Counted from the first letter of the stretch, positions 36,157-45,643 are shown. The stretch is DNA of 64,000 nucleotides from Thermoproteus sp. (GCA_038893495.1 JAWARJ010000001.1:1911824-1975823), one strand, 5' to 3'. The notes: generated by a model from the sequence alone, not told the origin. Program-made: numbers and translations.

Positions 36157-36891
36157 GTGGGTAAGCGCATATTGGTGCAGAGGAGGGGCAGAGGAGGGAG
36201 CCAGTTTAGATCGCCCAGCTGGAAGAGAGACGGCGCCGTTAGGTATCCCTACGGCATATCCGGCTACGGCTACGTCGTGGAGTTGCTACACGAGCCGGGG
36301 CTCAACGCGCCTGTGGCTCGAATAAGGCTGGCTGACGGGACCGAGTTCTTCAACTTCGCCGCCGAGGGCATGTACGTGGGGCAGAGGATAGAAATAGGCG
36401 AGGGCGCGGCGGTTAAGCCCGGCAACATACTGCCCCTGAGGAGGATACCGGAGGGCACTATGATCTACAACGTCGAGAAGATGTTCGGCGACGGCGGCAA
36501 GTATGCGAGGTCGGGCGGTAGCTATGCCGTGGTGTTAGCCCATAAGGTCGAAGAGGGGAGGACCTCCATAAGGCTTCCCAGCGGCCGCGTGATCGATGTG
36601 AGCTCCGACGCGAGGGCGTCCATAGGCATAGTGGCCGGGGGCGGCAGGATAGAAAAGCCCATGTTGAAGGCCGGAGCTAAATACCATAGGTCTAGGGCCA
36701 AGGCGTGGAAGTGGCCGCTGGTGAGAGGCAAGGCCATGTCGCCTTACGCCCACCCGCATGGAGGTGGTAGCCACCCGAAGGGCGGCACACCCGTGCCCAA
36801 GACCGCGCCGCCAGGCCAGAAGGTCGGCTTTATCGCCTCGAAGTGTACTGGACGCGGCTGTAGGAGAGCCCGCGCCCAACAGAAGATCTAA
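36157..36891 (+). CDS. rpl2p: Large ribosomal subunit protein uL2
   Basis: A 244-residue uL2 with the normal archaeal length. G-K-R-I-L-V-Q-R-R-G at the start, R-Y-P-Y-G-I-S-G-Y-G, and the peptidyl-transferase-near signature H-P-H-G-G-G-S-H-P-K-G-G (about 198-209) are clear. The start is a GTG at 36157. It is not in the usual S10 gene cluster here; neighbours are unrelated small genes. The 3' end overlaps the convergent zinc-ribbon gene by 4 nt. Confidence 0.97.
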   Translation: MGKRILVQRRGRGGSQFRSPSWKRDGAVRYPYGISGYGYVVELLHEPGLNAPVARIRLADGTEFFNFAAEGMYVGQRIEIGEGAAVKPGNILPLRRIPEGTMIYNVEKMFGDGGKYARSGGSYAVVLAHKVEEGRTSIRLPSGRVIDVSSDARASIGIVAGGGRIEKPMLKAGAKYHRSRAKAWKWPLVRGKAMSPYAHPHGGGSHPKGGTPVPKTAPPGQKVGFIASKCTGRGCRRARAQQKI

Positions 36892-37208
36892 CACTTATCG
36901 ATAGACGCCTTCAACTCCTCCTTCTCCCTCCTGTCGTTTGTAAGTTTTATGTTCCTCCTCACAATCCTTCTGGCAACCTTGGCGGCCTCGTCGGGGCTCA
37001 GCCCCCTCTTTATAATTTCCTCCCTCAACTTGGCGCAATCGGCCTTGGTGTTCTTCAACTCCTCATATAGCCTTTCGGACGTGAAGATCTTTTGGGCCCA
37101 ACTCAAATCCGCCTCAGGTATAGGCCAAGAATAGCCGCAAGATTTACATACATACATAGCCGAAGGCGTCACTTTGACGTCCTTACTGCCGCACTTCGGG
37201 CAGGCCAT
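36888..37208 (-). CDS. Zinc-ribbon protein of unknown function
   Basis: A 106-residue protein with an N-terminal zinc ribbon, C-P-K-C-G (3-7) and C-K-S-C-G (21-25), followed by a helical, highly charged region ending in a cysteine. The ribbon is of the generic transcription-factor/ribosomal type. It is 29 nt downstream of the IPP isomerase gene on the same strand. No function is assigned; small basic ribbons of this kind often act in transcription or translation. Confidence 0.7.
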   Translation of the reverse strand: MACPKCGSKDVKVTPSAMYVCKSCGYSWPIPEADLSWAQKIFTSERLYEELKNTKADCAKLREEIIKRGLSPDEAAKVARRIVRRNIKLTNDRREKEELKASIDKC

Positions 37209-37237
37209 CGCCTAGTTTAACGCCCCGATTTTTAACG

Positions 37238-38296
37238 TTAGCAACTTATTCCTCGTTGTCTCAACCAAGACTCCAAGCGGGGCCCGAATATCCTAGGCGC
37301 CTTTTTTAGGTCGTCTATCTTAGAGCTACCCGTCAGGAACATGGCTATTTTCAGCTCTTGTTTTATTCTGGAGAGAGCCTCGGCGACTTTATCCTCCAGC
37401 GCTGCCTTCAATAAGGGCTGTGATGCCGAGAAGTAATCGGCGCCGAGACTCAACGCCTTTGCCCCATCGAGGCCGCTCCTAATTCCGCCAGACGCTATAA
37501 CGGGGCCCTTAAACGCCGATTTGACTTCGCATATAGCGACGGCGGTCGGGATGCCCCAAGTCTTGAACTCCTCGGAGAGCTCGTATAGCTCGGGCCGCGT
37601 CTCTCTGGCCCTCAGCCCCTCTATGGCGATAAAAGAGGTGCCCCCCAGCCCGGCGACGTCAATTATATCGGCCACGCCGCTCAGCGCCGCGGCGACCTCT
37701 TTAGATATGCCGTTGCCCACCTCCTTTACTATTAGCGGTATTTTTAATCTACCTTTTATAAATTTAAGTTTATTTAAGACGTTCCTAAAGTGGGGCTCAC
37801 CCTCGGGCTGGAAGACCTCTTGGGCGGGATTTAAATGTACTGCAAGAGCCGAGGCGTCTATCATATCTACGGCCTCTTCGGCCCAACGTAATAGCTCCTC
37901 GTCGGACAGTCTCGATATCTGCGGCGCGCCTAAATTAGCTATCTTCGGCACGCTGGGGGCATACATCTTCACCACTTCGAAGCTCCTCCTCGCCTCGGGC
38001 TTCATTATGCCTATACGTTGCGACCCGACATACATAGGCACTTGCAGCTCTTCGGCGGCCTTTGCGAGCCTAACGTTTATCTTCTCAGCCAGCTCGGTCC
38101 CGCCAGTCATAGCCCCTATGATGAACGGCATCGATATCTCGCGCCCCAGAAACTCGGCCTTTACGTCTACGTCGTCGAGGTCTATTTCAGGCAACGCATT
38201 GTGTATCAAGATGACCTCGTCAAACCAGTTTCCGCTCACTTGAGACTCTTGCGACGAGGCGAGGAGTATATGGTCGTTTTTACGTTTATCTATCAT
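37238..38296 (-). CDS. fni: Type 2 isopentenyl-diphosphate delta-isomerase (FMN-dependent)
   Basis: A 352-residue FMN/NADPH-requiring isomerase converting IPP to DMAPP for archaeal lipid synthesis. R-K-N-D-H-I near the start, [25 protein letters not shown] and the phosphate-binding A-S-G-G-I-R-S-G block are typical. The ATG overlaps the MEMO stop by 4 nt. In many archaea the uS2-MEMO-(kinase)-fni-idsA order is conserved; here the kinase and prenyl synthase genes are missing from the run. Confidence 0.93.
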   Translation of the reverse strand: MIDKRKNDHILLASSQESQVSGNWFDEVILIHNALPEIDLDDVDVKAEFLGREISMPFIIGAMTGGTELAEKINVRLAKAAEELQVPMYVGSQRIGIMKPEARRSFEVVKMYAPSVPKIANLGAPQISRLSDEELLRWAEEAVDMIDASALAVHLNPAQEVFQPEGEPHFRNVLNKLKFIKGRLKIPLIVKEVGNGISKEVAAALSGVADIIDVAGLGGTSFIAIEGLRARETRPELYELSEEFKTWGIPTAVAICEVKSAFKGPVIASGGIRSGLDGAKALSLGADYFSASQPLLKAALEDKVAEALSRIKQELKIAMFLTGSSKIDDLKKAPRIFGPRLESWLRQRGISC

Positions 38297-39138
38297 GCGT
38301 AGAAGAGTATACTGGCGTAGCCCACAGTCTCCTCCCTATAACCGCTAGTATCGCCCGAAGTGGCGTGTTTCAACAGCTTGGCCTTAAAGCCCAGAGTCGA
38401 GGCCGCCTTCATCAACGCGCCTATGGGCCCTATCCCGCAGGCAGATATGTCGTATTTGGACACCACGTCGAAGAACTTGTCGACGTCGCCTTTAAGTATT
38501 TCGGATATGGCCAACTCGTCCTTTTTTGTGGTTATGTCGTGATGCTCGTAGTGGTTAAAGTCGCTACTTGCTATTATGTAGATCTTCTTGTTTAGGCGCG
38601 GGATTATTTTGGCGAGCGCGACCCCGAGCTCCTTAGCTGTAGAGAGCGTCTGCCGCCACAGAGCTATCGGCACTATCTTGACGTCGCCGAAGAAATACTG
38701 AATAAAAGGCAGATGTACCTCTATCGAGTGCTCCTTAGAGAACGCGTAGAAGTCGTCCTCCAACGCCTTATATTCAGAAGCCAGCATGCCTGCGACCTCT
38801 TCGTCTACCTCCAAAGAGCCGAGGGGGGTCTCCCAGACGCCCGACTTCATTATAGCCACGGGCGCCCCCACGCCGTAGTGGTTGGGGCCCATCACGATTA
38901 CGGTATCGGGCCTCCCGTAGCCCTTAAGCGCCGCATATGCCCACGCCGCCACGGGGCCTGAGTACATATAGCCCGCGTGAGGCGCCACTACGCCGAGTGC
39001 GCGAGAGCCCTCTGCGCCCAAAAGCTCGGCCTTGGGGCCCAGCTCGTGGCCTATAGACCACCTTATCCTATCCAATAGGGACTGTCTATCCGACTCGTAA
39101 AAATAGCCGGCGACTGCAGGCTTTCTGACTCTAGCCAT
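38293..39138 (-). CDS. MEMO1-family protein
   Basis: A 281-residue MEMO-like protein (extradiol dioxygenase-related fold). [11 protein letters not shown] at the start, [14 protein letters not shown] near 50 and G-P-N-H-Y-G are the typical metal-site blocks, with the E-H-S-I-E-V-H-L-P segment later. The enzymatic role is unresolved in archaea; it lies between uS2 and fni, a conserved neighbourhood linked to isoprenoid synthesis. It overlaps fni by 4 nt. Confidence 0.92.
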   Translation of the reverse strand: MARVRKPAVAGYFYESDRQSLLDRIRWSIGHELGPKAELLGAEGSRALGVVAPHAGYMYSGPVAAWAYAALKGYGRPDTVIVMGPNHYGVGAPVAIMKSGVWETPLGSLEVDEEVAGMLASEYKALEDDFYAFSKEHSIEVHLPFIQYFFGDVKIVPIALWRQTLSTAKELGVALAKIIPRLNKKIYIIASSDFNHYEHHDITTKKDELAISEILKGDVDKFFDVVSKYDISACGIGPIGALMKAASTLGFKAKLLKHATSGDTSGYREETVGYASILFYA

Positions 39139-39158
39139 ATAGGGATATCCTCCTAAAT

Positions 39159-39794
39159 TTATCTAGTCTCTACGAGCTTCGTCTCGAACTCCTCGGGCGG
39201 GACCGGAAGGTCTTGATCGGGCTTTAGCTCTCCCCTTTCGCGCAACACCTGGCGGGCTAGGATCCAGAAAATAAGCGCGAGGCTACGCCTCCCCTTATTG
39301 TTGCAAGGTATCATCAGATCTATGAACTCATGTGGTGTGTCTGTATCGACAAGCGCGACGACGGGTATTCCCATTATGGCGGCCTCCCTGACGGCTTGGA
39401 AGTCCAACTTGGGGTCGACCACCATGAGTAGGTCTATCTCCATATATTCGGGCAGATATGGGTTGGTCAATATGCCCGGCGTGAACCTGCCCGCTATGTG
39501 CCTACAGCCCACATATTTGCAAAACATCTCTATGGGCTTGAAGCCGTAGGGCCTAGTTGTGTGGACTAGGATCTTGTCTGGACTGTATCTAGCTATAAAC
39601 TTCGCCGCTATCCTCAACCTCTCGTCTATTTTCCTTATGTCGAATATCCTAAGGCCGTCGGGCCTTACGGCATATATGAAGCCCTTCTTCTCTAAATATT
39701 TATTAGACATCTTAGTGCCGAGCCTTATCCCTGAAGACAGATACCTCTCCAACGGCACTAAATACTCGTAGCTCTCACCGCTTTCGCTCATCAA
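39159..39794 (-). CDS. rps2p: Small ribosomal subunit protein uS2
   Basis: A 211-residue archaeal uS2. Blocks include G-T-K-M-S-N-K near residue 26, [19 protein letters not shown], and A-L-V-D-T-D-T-P in the last third. Two adjacent in-frame ATG codons mark the start; either is possible. First gene of a uS2-MEMO-fni-zinc-ribbon unit with spacings of 20 nt, a 4-nt overlap and 29 nt. Confidence 0.95.
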   Translation of the reverse strand: MMSESGESYEYLVPLERYLSSGIRLGTKMSNKYLEKKGFIYAVRPDGLRIFDIRKIDERLRIAAKFIARYSPDKILVHTTRPYGFKPIEMFCKYVGCRHIAGRFTPGILTNPYLPEYMEIDLLMVVDPKLDFQAVREAAIMGIPVVALVDTDTPHEFIDLMIPCNNKGRRSLALIFWILARQVLRERGELKPDQDLPVPPEEFETKLVETR

Positions 39795-39819
39795 AGGCGC
39801 CTATTCCTCGGTCTTTTAT

Positions 39820-39880
39820 TTTTTCTGCTCCCGGCGCAACTCGTTCATGTCAGAACCCAGATTTATCATCAATCGTCAGC
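39820..39880 (-). ncRNA. Possible C/D-box guide RNA (weak candidate)
   Basis: On the minus strand a C-like box TTGATGA (39872-39866) is followed by a 12-nt spacer and a canonical CTGA D' box (39853-39850), the exact C-to-D' spacing of archaeal C/D sRNAs. A degenerate C' box (ATGAACG) follows immediately, then a second possible guide and a CAGA in place of the D box (39827-39824). Overall size, about 60 nt, is right, but the first C-box base and the D box are non-canonical and the rRNA target is not identified. Confidence 0.25.
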
Positions 39881-39935
39881 GATGACGGGCCGACTCCATC
39901 GATAACTATGAAAAGACCTCCATATAAACGCGATT

Positions 39936-40415
39936 ATGTGTGACGAGACGGCCCGATTTGCGGAATGGCTGTTCCAGAACTACTCTGGCGTGTGGGGCCT
40001 CTATAGGCCCTACATCGCCGCCTTCGAGGGCTTAGTCATGGCCGGCATAAACTTCGAGAGGAGCTCGGCCGTGTCCGGCGGCGTGCCCGTCGGCGTAGTG
40101 CTATATGGGCTCGGGGACCGCGTGGAGGCCTATTGTAGCCTCCCGATGGCCTGTCGATCGGCCGATAGAGAACTAAGCATGGGCTCTATCGCGATCTCAG
40201 AGGCGGGACCGCACGACGTAGAGCTACCGCTCGTCCGGGAGTTGGGGCTGGAGGTGATCTGTCTGGATGGACACGTAGCCGTGATGAAATCGGCCAACTG
40301 CGCGGATATATACAACCACATGGCCCAATTCGTAGTTGCGTGCGGCTTGCTCAACAAATGGGCCCGCACTGGCGGCGACATATTGGAGGAGTTCAAGAGG
40401 GCGATGAGGGCGTGA
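39936..40415 (+). CDS. Hypothetical protein
   Basis: A 159-residue protein that I do not recognise. It is alpha/beta with a helical N-terminus (A-E-W-L-F-Q-N-Y-S-G), several cysteines (about five) and a V-E-L-P-L-V-R-E-L-G-L-E-V-I-C-L-D-G segment; it has no membrane helix. The ATG at 39936 is preceded by an A/T-rich element closer than the usual 25 nt. It lies 46 nt upstream of the Mrp gene on the same strand but Mrp has its own TATA box. Confidence 0.6.
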   Translation: MCDETARFAEWLFQNYSGVWGLYRPYIAAFEGLVMAGINFERSSAVSGGVPVGVVLYGLGDRVEAYCSLPMACRSADRELSMGSIAISEAGPHDVELPLVRELGLEVICLDGHVAVMKSANCADIYNHMAQFVVACGLLNKWARTGGDILEEFKRAMRA

Positions 40416-40461
40416 TCGCGTGTGGCGTCATGGATATATATCTACTTCGGATTAGAGTGCT

Positions 40462-41385
40462 ATGAGCAATATAAAAGTCAATATACGCGGCGGATCAGCG
40501 CCTCCCGGGTCTCTTGCAGATTTTCTCAAAAACGTAAAGGTGAAGCTCGTCACGATTTCGGGCAAGGGCGGAGTCGGCAAGTCTTTAGTTACAGCCGCGG
40601 TGAGTCTCGGCTTGGCTTTAAAAGGCTATAAAGTCGGAGTGCTCGACGGAGATATATACGGGCCCACCATACCGAAGCTGTTAGGCGTCACGAACTCTTC
40701 GCTCTATGTGGACTCCAAAACGGGCAAGATCGTGCCCGTTGAGGGGCCCTTCGGCGTGAAGGTAGTCTCCATAGACTTCATGTTGCCCAGCGAGGACACA
40801 GCCGTCATCTGGAGGGGGGCCCTCGTCACACAAGCCCTAAGGGACTTCATATCCCAAGTGGACTGGGGGCCTCTGGACGTCCTGTTGGTGGACTTGCCGC
40901 CGGGCACTGGCGACGCCCCGTTGACCATAGCGCAGAGCCTACAAGGGGGGATAGACGGCAGCATTATCGTCACCATACCCTCAGAGGTCTCCCGCCGCAT
41001 AGTGGTGAAGGCCATAGACTTCTCTAGGAAGGTGCAGGTGCCCATCGCGGGGATAGTCGAGAATATGTGTTGTTTCGTCTGTCCGGACAATGGCAAGACT
41101 TACTACATCTTCGGCGAGGGGGCGGGCAAGAAAATAGCCGAAAAGGCCGGCGTGCCGTTCTTAGGGCAGATACCCATGGACCCCGTGCTCTCGAGGCATC
41201 TCGACGAGGGGAGGCTCCACGAGTTCCTAACTCAAGACAATAATACCGTAAGGCACATCATGTCTATAGTCGACTCGTTGGCGTCTAAATACGCCGAGAA
41301 GTTTAAACAACAAGTTAAAGAGGAGAAGCCCAGGAGGGTTTCGCTCATGAGACTGCCGGGTGAGGAGGAAGAGGGCGAGCAGTAG
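40462..41385 (+). CDS. Mrp/NBP35-family ATP-binding Fe-S carrier protein
   Basis: A 307-residue deviant-Walker P-loop ATPase. G-K-G-G-V-G-K-S at 34-41, L-D-G-D-I-Y-G-P-T-I-P, L-L-V-D-L-P-P-G-T-G-D-A-P, and N-M-C-C-F-V-C-P near 195-202 with the C-x-x-C that holds a bridging Fe-S cluster. It delivers Fe-S clusters to apoproteins. The ATG at 40462 is about 25 nt from a T-A-T-A-T-A-T-A box. Probably important for the Fe-S enzymes nearby (MoaA). Confidence 0.93.
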   Translation: MSNIKVNIRGGSAPPGSLADFLKNVKVKLVTISGKGGVGKSLVTAAVSLGLALKGYKVGVLDGDIYGPTIPKLLGVTNSSLYVDSKTGKIVPVEGPFGVKVVSIDFMLPSEDTAVIWRGALVTQALRDFISQVDWGPLDVLLVDLPPGTGDAPLTIAQSLQGGIDGSIIVTIPSEVSRRIVVKAIDFSRKVQVPIAGIVENMCCFVCPDNGKTYYIFGEGAGKKIAEKAGVPFLGQIPMDPVLSRHLDEGRLHEFLTQDNNTVRHIMSIVDSLASKYAEKFKQQVKEEKPRRVSLMRLPGEEEEGEQ

Positions 41386-41414
41386 GGGAAAATAAATACT
41401 GGACGTTTTAACTT

Positions 41415-42716
41415 ATGGCGCATTACCCCGAAGACGTCAAAAAGATTGTAGACATCCTTGTGGAGCACAACCTCTGGCGGCGTAGGGATTCCGTGAACCT
41501 CATAGCCGCCGAAAACGTCATGTCGCCGCTTGCAGAATTGGTGTATCTTAACGACCTAATGGGCAGATACGCCGAGGGTACAATAGGCAAGCGATATTAC
41601 AGAGGCACTAAATATGTTGACATGTTGGAGGACTTGTTGTCTAGAGGATTCGCCGAGGCGCTCGGAGCTCGTTACGTCGACGTAAGGCCTATATCCGGCA
41701 CCATAGCCAACCTGGCGGCCTTCCACGGCCTGGCGCCAGAAGGCGGCGTCTTGGCCTCCCTCCCCACACGCGCCGGAGGCCACATCAGCCACAACCAAGT
41801 GGGCGGCCCCAAGGCCCTTAAGTTCAAGGTCGTCGAGCTACCCTGGGACCTCGAAAACTTCAATATAGATGTGGATAGGGCGAGGAAGGTAATAGAGGAG
41901 AACAGGCCCAATATCGTGGTGGTGGGCGCCTCTCTTTACCTATTTCCACATCCAATAAGAGAAATAGCGGAGGCGGCGCACGCCGTGGGCTCCTATGTGG
42001 TCCACGACTCTGCTCACGTCTTCGGGCTGATCCTAGGCGGGAAGTTCCCGAACCCCCTCAAGGAGGGGGCCGACGTAACTACCTCATCTACCCACAAGAC
42101 GTTCCCAGGGCCCCAGGGAGGCCTTATAGCGAGCAATTTAAGCGACGAGGTCAACGAATCGATAGCGAGAGCCGTCTTCCCCGTCTTCACCTCCAACTAC
42201 CATACCCACAGATATGCCGCCACCTATGTGACTCTAGCGGAGATGAAGGAGTTCGGGGCCCAATACGCCGAACAGATAGTAAGGAACGCCAAGGCCCTGG
42301 CGGAGGCCCTACACGAGAGGGGGTTCAACGTGGTGGCGGAGGGCTTGGGCTTCACGAGGACGCACCAAGTGGCCGTGGACGTCTCCAAGCTGGGCGGCGG
42401 CGAGTCCGTCTCAAAGCTACTTGAGGACGCCAACATAATTGTTAACAAGAACATGTTGCCTTGGGACAAAAGCGCCGTCAAGCCCAGCGGGATTAGGTTG
42501 GGAGTGCAGGAGGTCACTAGGTGGGGCATGGGCGTAGACGAGATGCGGGAAATAGCGGACTTCTTCAAGGCCGTCTTGTTGGACGGCGTGGAACCGCGTA
42601 AAGTGGCCGAGAGGGTTAGGGAATTCAGACGGGAGTTCTTGGAGGTAAAATTCGGCTATAATTTAGATGGAGATGTAGCCAAGAGGGTTTTAGACAGTAT
42701 AGGGATTAGGCTCTAG
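41415..42716 (+). CDS. glyA: Serine hydroxymethyltransferase
   Basis: A 433-residue PLP enzyme interconverting serine and glycine with a one-carbon carrier. [12 protein letters not shown] near the N-terminus, [17 protein letters not shown] and the PLP-lysine signature [12 protein letters not shown] (Lys about 229) are clear. Archaeal forms may use a modified pterin; that cannot be seen here. It overlaps the convergent SDR gene by 4 nt. Confidence 0.95.
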   Translation: MAHYPEDVKKIVDILVEHNLWRRRDSVNLIAAENVMSPLAELVYLNDLMGRYAEGTIGKRYYRGTKYVDMLEDLLSRGFAEALGARYVDVRPISGTIANLAAFHGLAPEGGVLASLPTRAGGHISHNQVGGPKALKFKVVELPWDLENFNIDVDRARKVIEENRPNIVVVGASLYLFPHPIREIAEAAHAVGSYVVHDSAHVFGLILGGKFPNPLKEGADVTTSSTHKTFPGPQGGLIASNLSDEVNESIARAVFPVFTSNYHTHRYAATYVTLAEMKEFGAQYAEQIVRNAKALAEALHERGFNVVAEGLGFTRTHQVAVDVSKLGGGESVSKLLEDANIIVNKNMLPWDKSAVKPSGIRLGVQEVTRWGMGVDEMREIADFFKAVLLDGVEPRKVAERVREFRREFLEVKFGYNLDGDVAKRVLDSIGIRL

Positions 42717-43492
42717 AGGCATTGGACGTAGCCGCCATCTATTGTTATCAACGACCCCGTGATGTAAGATGCCCTGTCGGAGGCCAAGAATGCGACAAGC
42801 TCGCCTATCTCCTCCGGCTTTGCCATTCTGCCCAACGGTATCTCGGCCGCCATAGACTTAAGGATCTCCTCGACGGGCTTGCCCTCGCGCCTAGACCTAT
42901 CTTCCGCCAGAGACCTCGTGCGTTCAGTCTCCACGTAGCCTTGTAACACGCCGTTCACCAGCACGTTATAGGGCGCCAGTTGGTAGCTCAAAGTCTTCAC
43001 GAGCCCTGCTATGCTTAACCTGACCACATTTGAGAGAGTCAAGTTGGGCAACGGCCTTTTTAGCGTCAAGGAGGTTATATAGATGAGGCGGCCCCATCGC
43101 CTCTCCATCATGTAGGGCAGGACATCTTTTGTGAGCCAGACTGCGCTCATCAGTAATAACTTCACCGCATAGTCCCAGTCCTCCTCCGATAATTCGAGAA
43201 ACGTCCCCGGCTTGGGGGGCCCTGTGTTGTACACCAATATGTCCACCGCGTTAAACTTCTCGACTGCAGTCGAGACGATCCTCCTCACGTCCTCTCTAAC
43301 AGTCAAGTCGGCCGCCACGGGGATCACCTCGGCGCCTGTCTCGGCCTTTATCTCCTCCGCCGCCTTAACGATCCTATCCCGATCTCGAGACGCTATGACC
43401 AGCCGAGCCCCCTCTCTGGCCAGTACCCTAGCTATCCCCTTGCCTATACCCCTACTGGCCGCCGTGACTATAGCAACCTTCCCCTTAACCAT
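42713..43492 (-). CDS. Short-chain dehydrogenase/reductase lacking the usual catalytic Tyr
   Basis: A 259-residue Rossmann-fold [13 protein letters not shown] at 10-19 is the cofactor motif, and the Y-N-T-G block replaces the usual N-N-A-G. At the active site the segment after the catalytic Ser (S-L-T-L-K-R) reads L-S-N-V-V-R rather than Y-x-x-x-K, so neither Tyr nor Lys is in its expected place. A G-G-Y motif closes the C-terminus. A bacterial-type subgroup without the Tyr exists; activity is uncertain. It is 2 nt downstream of the Fe-S protein gene. Confidence 0.75.
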   Translation of the reverse strand: MVKGKVAIVTAASRGIGKGIARVLAREGARLVIASRDRDRIVKAAEEIKAETGAEVIPVAADLTVREDVRRIVSTAVEKFNAVDILVYNTGPPKPGTFLELSEEDWDYAVKLLLMSAVWLTKDVLPYMMERRWGRLIYITSLTLKRPLPNLTLSNVVRLSIAGLVKTLSYQLAPYNVLVNGVLQGYVETERTRSLAEDRSRREGKPVEEILKSMAAEIPLGRMAKPEEIGELVAFLASDRASYITGSLITIDGGYVQCL

Positions 43493-43494
43493 AA

Positions 43495-44427
43495 TTATTT
43501 AACTTGTATGAATATATATTTCTTACAGACGTCCCGTATGGGACATTGATCGCATTTAAGCTTGGCGCAGTAGTTCTTGCCTATGTGGTAGGCCCCCCTC
43601 TCGTAGCTCACAGGCTCGCCGCTTAGATAAGCCACGGACCTCACCAAGCCCCTTACAGATCCCAACCGCACTTTGAGCTCGCCACAACGTCTGTCTCTAC
43701 TTCTGCAAAGTAGCATTTTGGCTATTCTCTGTTTTAACTTCTCGGCAGATGGCGTCTTTACGTCCTCAAAGGCGCCGCTACGTAGCGTTACCAATGTGGT
43801 ATAGAAGTCGCCGTGTATTCTATATTTTCTAACTTCTTCTTTGTTATATGCTATCCTATATGCTAAAGGTATATTATTTCTATCTATAAAAATTCTTAAA
43901 AATAATTTAATTCCTCTATCTATAGAGTTGCCTCCATCGTTGTTAAAAATAAATCTTCTAATATCTTCTTCGAACTTTTCTATACGTTTTTCTTTTAAAA
44001 TCCAAATATATGTCCCTCCCTTATTTTCTATTGATTCTATTATATTTATCAATTTATTAACATGTATATTTATATTATCAATTTTATTATTTGAAGACGA
44101 GAGTAAGAGGGACCTCAATTTAGATGCCGAAATCTCCCCGCCCGTGCTTTCAAAAGCTTGGGGGTAATTTTCTAGGAGCTCGTCGGTCTTTACTCTACTG
44201 TAACTTACTAGATATGTCAAGATAATAATATATCTCATTAATTCATTGATATTCTTTATATTAGATATATTAGTTATAATAGTTGAGATATCAGAATTTC
44301 TGTAGGTTTCTATTATTGATTTTATTTGAGATACAATATATTTTAGGTCTTTAGGCATAGTGGATACTACGCTGTCCTCCAGCTCGGCTCCATATTTCGC
44401 TATTGCGTCCCTTACAGATTGAGCCAC
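43495..44427 (-). CDS. Fe-S cluster protein, possible divergent HhH-GPD-type DNA glycosylase relative
   Basis: A 310-residue protein. The C-terminal C-x4-C-x2-C-x5-C group (about residues 286-301, in Y-C-A-K-L-K-C-D-Q-C-P-I-R-D-V-C) resembles the cluster loop of endonuclease III-type enzymes (C-x6-C-x2-C-x5-C). A central G-I-K-L-F-L-R-I-F-I-D-R segment recalls the L-F-L-R-W block of related archaeal glycosylase-like proteins, but the catalytic helix-hairpin-helix Lys/Asp are not evident. The middle is Ile/Asn/Lys-rich and written in A/T-rich codons. A nuclease or glycosylase role is inference only. Confidence 0.45.
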   Translation of the reverse strand: MAQSVRDAIAKYGAELEDSVVSTMPKDLKYIVSQIKSIIETYRNSDISTIITNISNIKNINELMRYIIILTYLVSYSRVKTDELLENYPQAFESTGGEISASKLRSLLLSSSNNKIDNINIHVNKLINIIESIENKGGTYIWILKEKRIEKFEEDIRRFIFNNDGGNSIDRGIKLFLRIFIDRNNIPLAYRIAYNKEEVRKYRIHGDFYTTLVTLRSGAFEDVKTPSAEKLKQRIAKMLLCRSRDRRCGELKVRLGSVRGLVRSVAYLSGEPVSYERGAYHIGKNYCAKLKCDQCPIRDVCKKYIFIQVK

Positions 44428-44453
44428 TAAACCTTCTTTTCCCTTAAATTTTT

Positions 44454-44846
44454 ATGGAGAGCCTTATCGAGAAGGCTCGAGAGGCGCTTAAAAACGCCTA
44501 TGCGCCCTACTCGAAGTTCAGAGTGGGCGCGGCGGTGTTGACTAAAAGCGGTAAGATATACACAGGGGCCAATGTGGAAAATGCCAGCTATGGCTTGACT
44601 GTATGTGCCGAGAGGGTCGCCGTGTTTAAGGCGGTGTCGGAGGGAGATAGAGACATAGAGGCAGTCGCCGTGGTTGTAGAGTCGGAGGAGCCCGTAGCTC
44701 CCTGCGGCGCATGTAGGCAGGTCATAGCGGAGTTCAACCCCAACGCGCTTGTGATAATGGCCACTGCAGACGGGAGGAAGGTAGTCACAGCCAACTTGAA
44801 GGACCTCTTGCCTATGGCCTTTAGGGGCGACGCGTTAAAGCCCTAG
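44454..44846 (+). CDS. cdd: Cytidine deaminase
   Basis: A 130-residue tetrameric-type cytidine deaminase: A-P-Y-S-K-F-R-V-G-A-A near the start, N-V-E-N-A-S-Y-G, C-A-E-R (Zn ligand Cys and catalytic Glu) and P-C-G-A-C-R-Q-V (two further Cys ligands). Converts cytidine to uridine in pyrimidine salvage. The 3' end overlaps the convergent moaC gene by 12 nt. Confidence 0.93.
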   Translation: MESLIEKAREALKNAYAPYSKFRVGAAVLTKSGKIYTGANVENASYGLTVCAERVAVFKAVSEGDRDIEAVAVVVESEEPVAPCGACRQVIAEFNPNALVIMATADGRKVVTANLKDLLPMAFRGDALKP

Positions 44847-45575
44847 CTCTATATAGGTGTTGGGGTACTGGCCCTTTTCGTCCTTCTCGTATTTCTTCAC
44901 CATATCCCATATCGCCAGTAGGGCCGTGCCTGTGGCGAATAGGGCCTCTAGGCTCGGCGAGGCGTCTCTGCCCTTCAGTACGACCTCCATAAAGACGTAG
45001 TCGCTCCCAACTTCTATCCTGCTATTGGCGTATTCCAGCTTGACGCAATCTATCGGCAGGATTTCGCAGAGCCTTTTGGCGTTGAGGGGAGCGGTTATCT
45101 TCGCCGCACATATCGGGTCTCCCTTCTCCAAGGCGCCTGACTTTATGGGCTCTGTCGAGGTCAAATGTATATATCCTGACGACCTAATTATGTAGCCTAA
45201 ATCGGGCCTCTCCACTTTAGCTGGGGGGGCCGGCCCCTCCTCCAACCTGAGCCCGACGCCTTTGACCTTGACGGCCACGCCCAACTTTCTTATGTCGGTG
45301 GCACCGGCCGCTATGGAGCCCACCAACGCGCCGAAAAGGGCGTCCATCTCCACGCCTGTCTTCCAGGTCGTCCACGCCTTGACCTCCACCAAGTCGTTCC
45401 CACATGTAGCTGAGGCGAATAGAGGTAGCGGATGTAGTAAGGGTATATACCTATACGCCGCCTTGACGGAACGGGGACCGTAGGCCAAACACGCACCTAC
45501 ATTCTTCACGTCGGCTATCGCGAAGCCTTCGGCGTACCTTTCGACGTCGCTTTTGGCGGATATGTCGACCATCAT
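44835..45575 (-). CDS. moaC: MoaC with internal duplication (cyclic pyranopterin monophosphate synthase)
   Basis: A 246-residue protein, against about 160 in E. coli. Residues 2 to about 125 match MoaC from the M-V-D-I-S-A-K start, through S-V-K-A-A-Y-R-Y-I-P-L-L-H-P-L-P and K-T-G-V-E-M-D-A-L, to T-D-I-R-K. By alignment this half keeps the counterparts of E. coli K51, H77, E112, D128 and K131 (E114 is Asp). Residues about 130-246 match MoaC again: E-K-G-D, N-A-K-R-L-C-E-I-L-P, S-L-E-A-L and I-W-D-M-V-K-K, but the His and first Glu are lost. It would form a fused dimer. Divergent from the ModE-like gene. Confidence 0.8.
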   Translation of the reverse strand: MMVDISAKSDVERYAEGFAIADVKNVGACLAYGPRSVKAAYRYIPLLHPLPLFASATCGNDLVEVKAWTTWKTGVEMDALFGALVGSIAAGATDIRKLGVAVKVKGVGLRLEEGPAPPAKVERPDLGYIIRSSGYIHLTSTEPIKSGALEKGDPICAAKITAPLNAKRLCEILPIDCVKLEYANSRIEVGSDYVFMEVVLKGRDASPSLEALFATGTALLAIWDMVKKYEKDEKGQYPNTYIELGL

Positions 45576-45643
45576 GACCCGAAATGACGATCTGATAGAA
45601 AAGTTATCTGCGCAAAGTAAATAACGACGACCTATCCTTATAT

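Noticed and set aside
43495-44427. Cas4-type nuclease
   Set aside because: Cas4 has one N-terminal and three C-terminal cysteines with a nuclease core; here all four lie within a short C-terminal stretch and no CRISPR array or cas gene is near.
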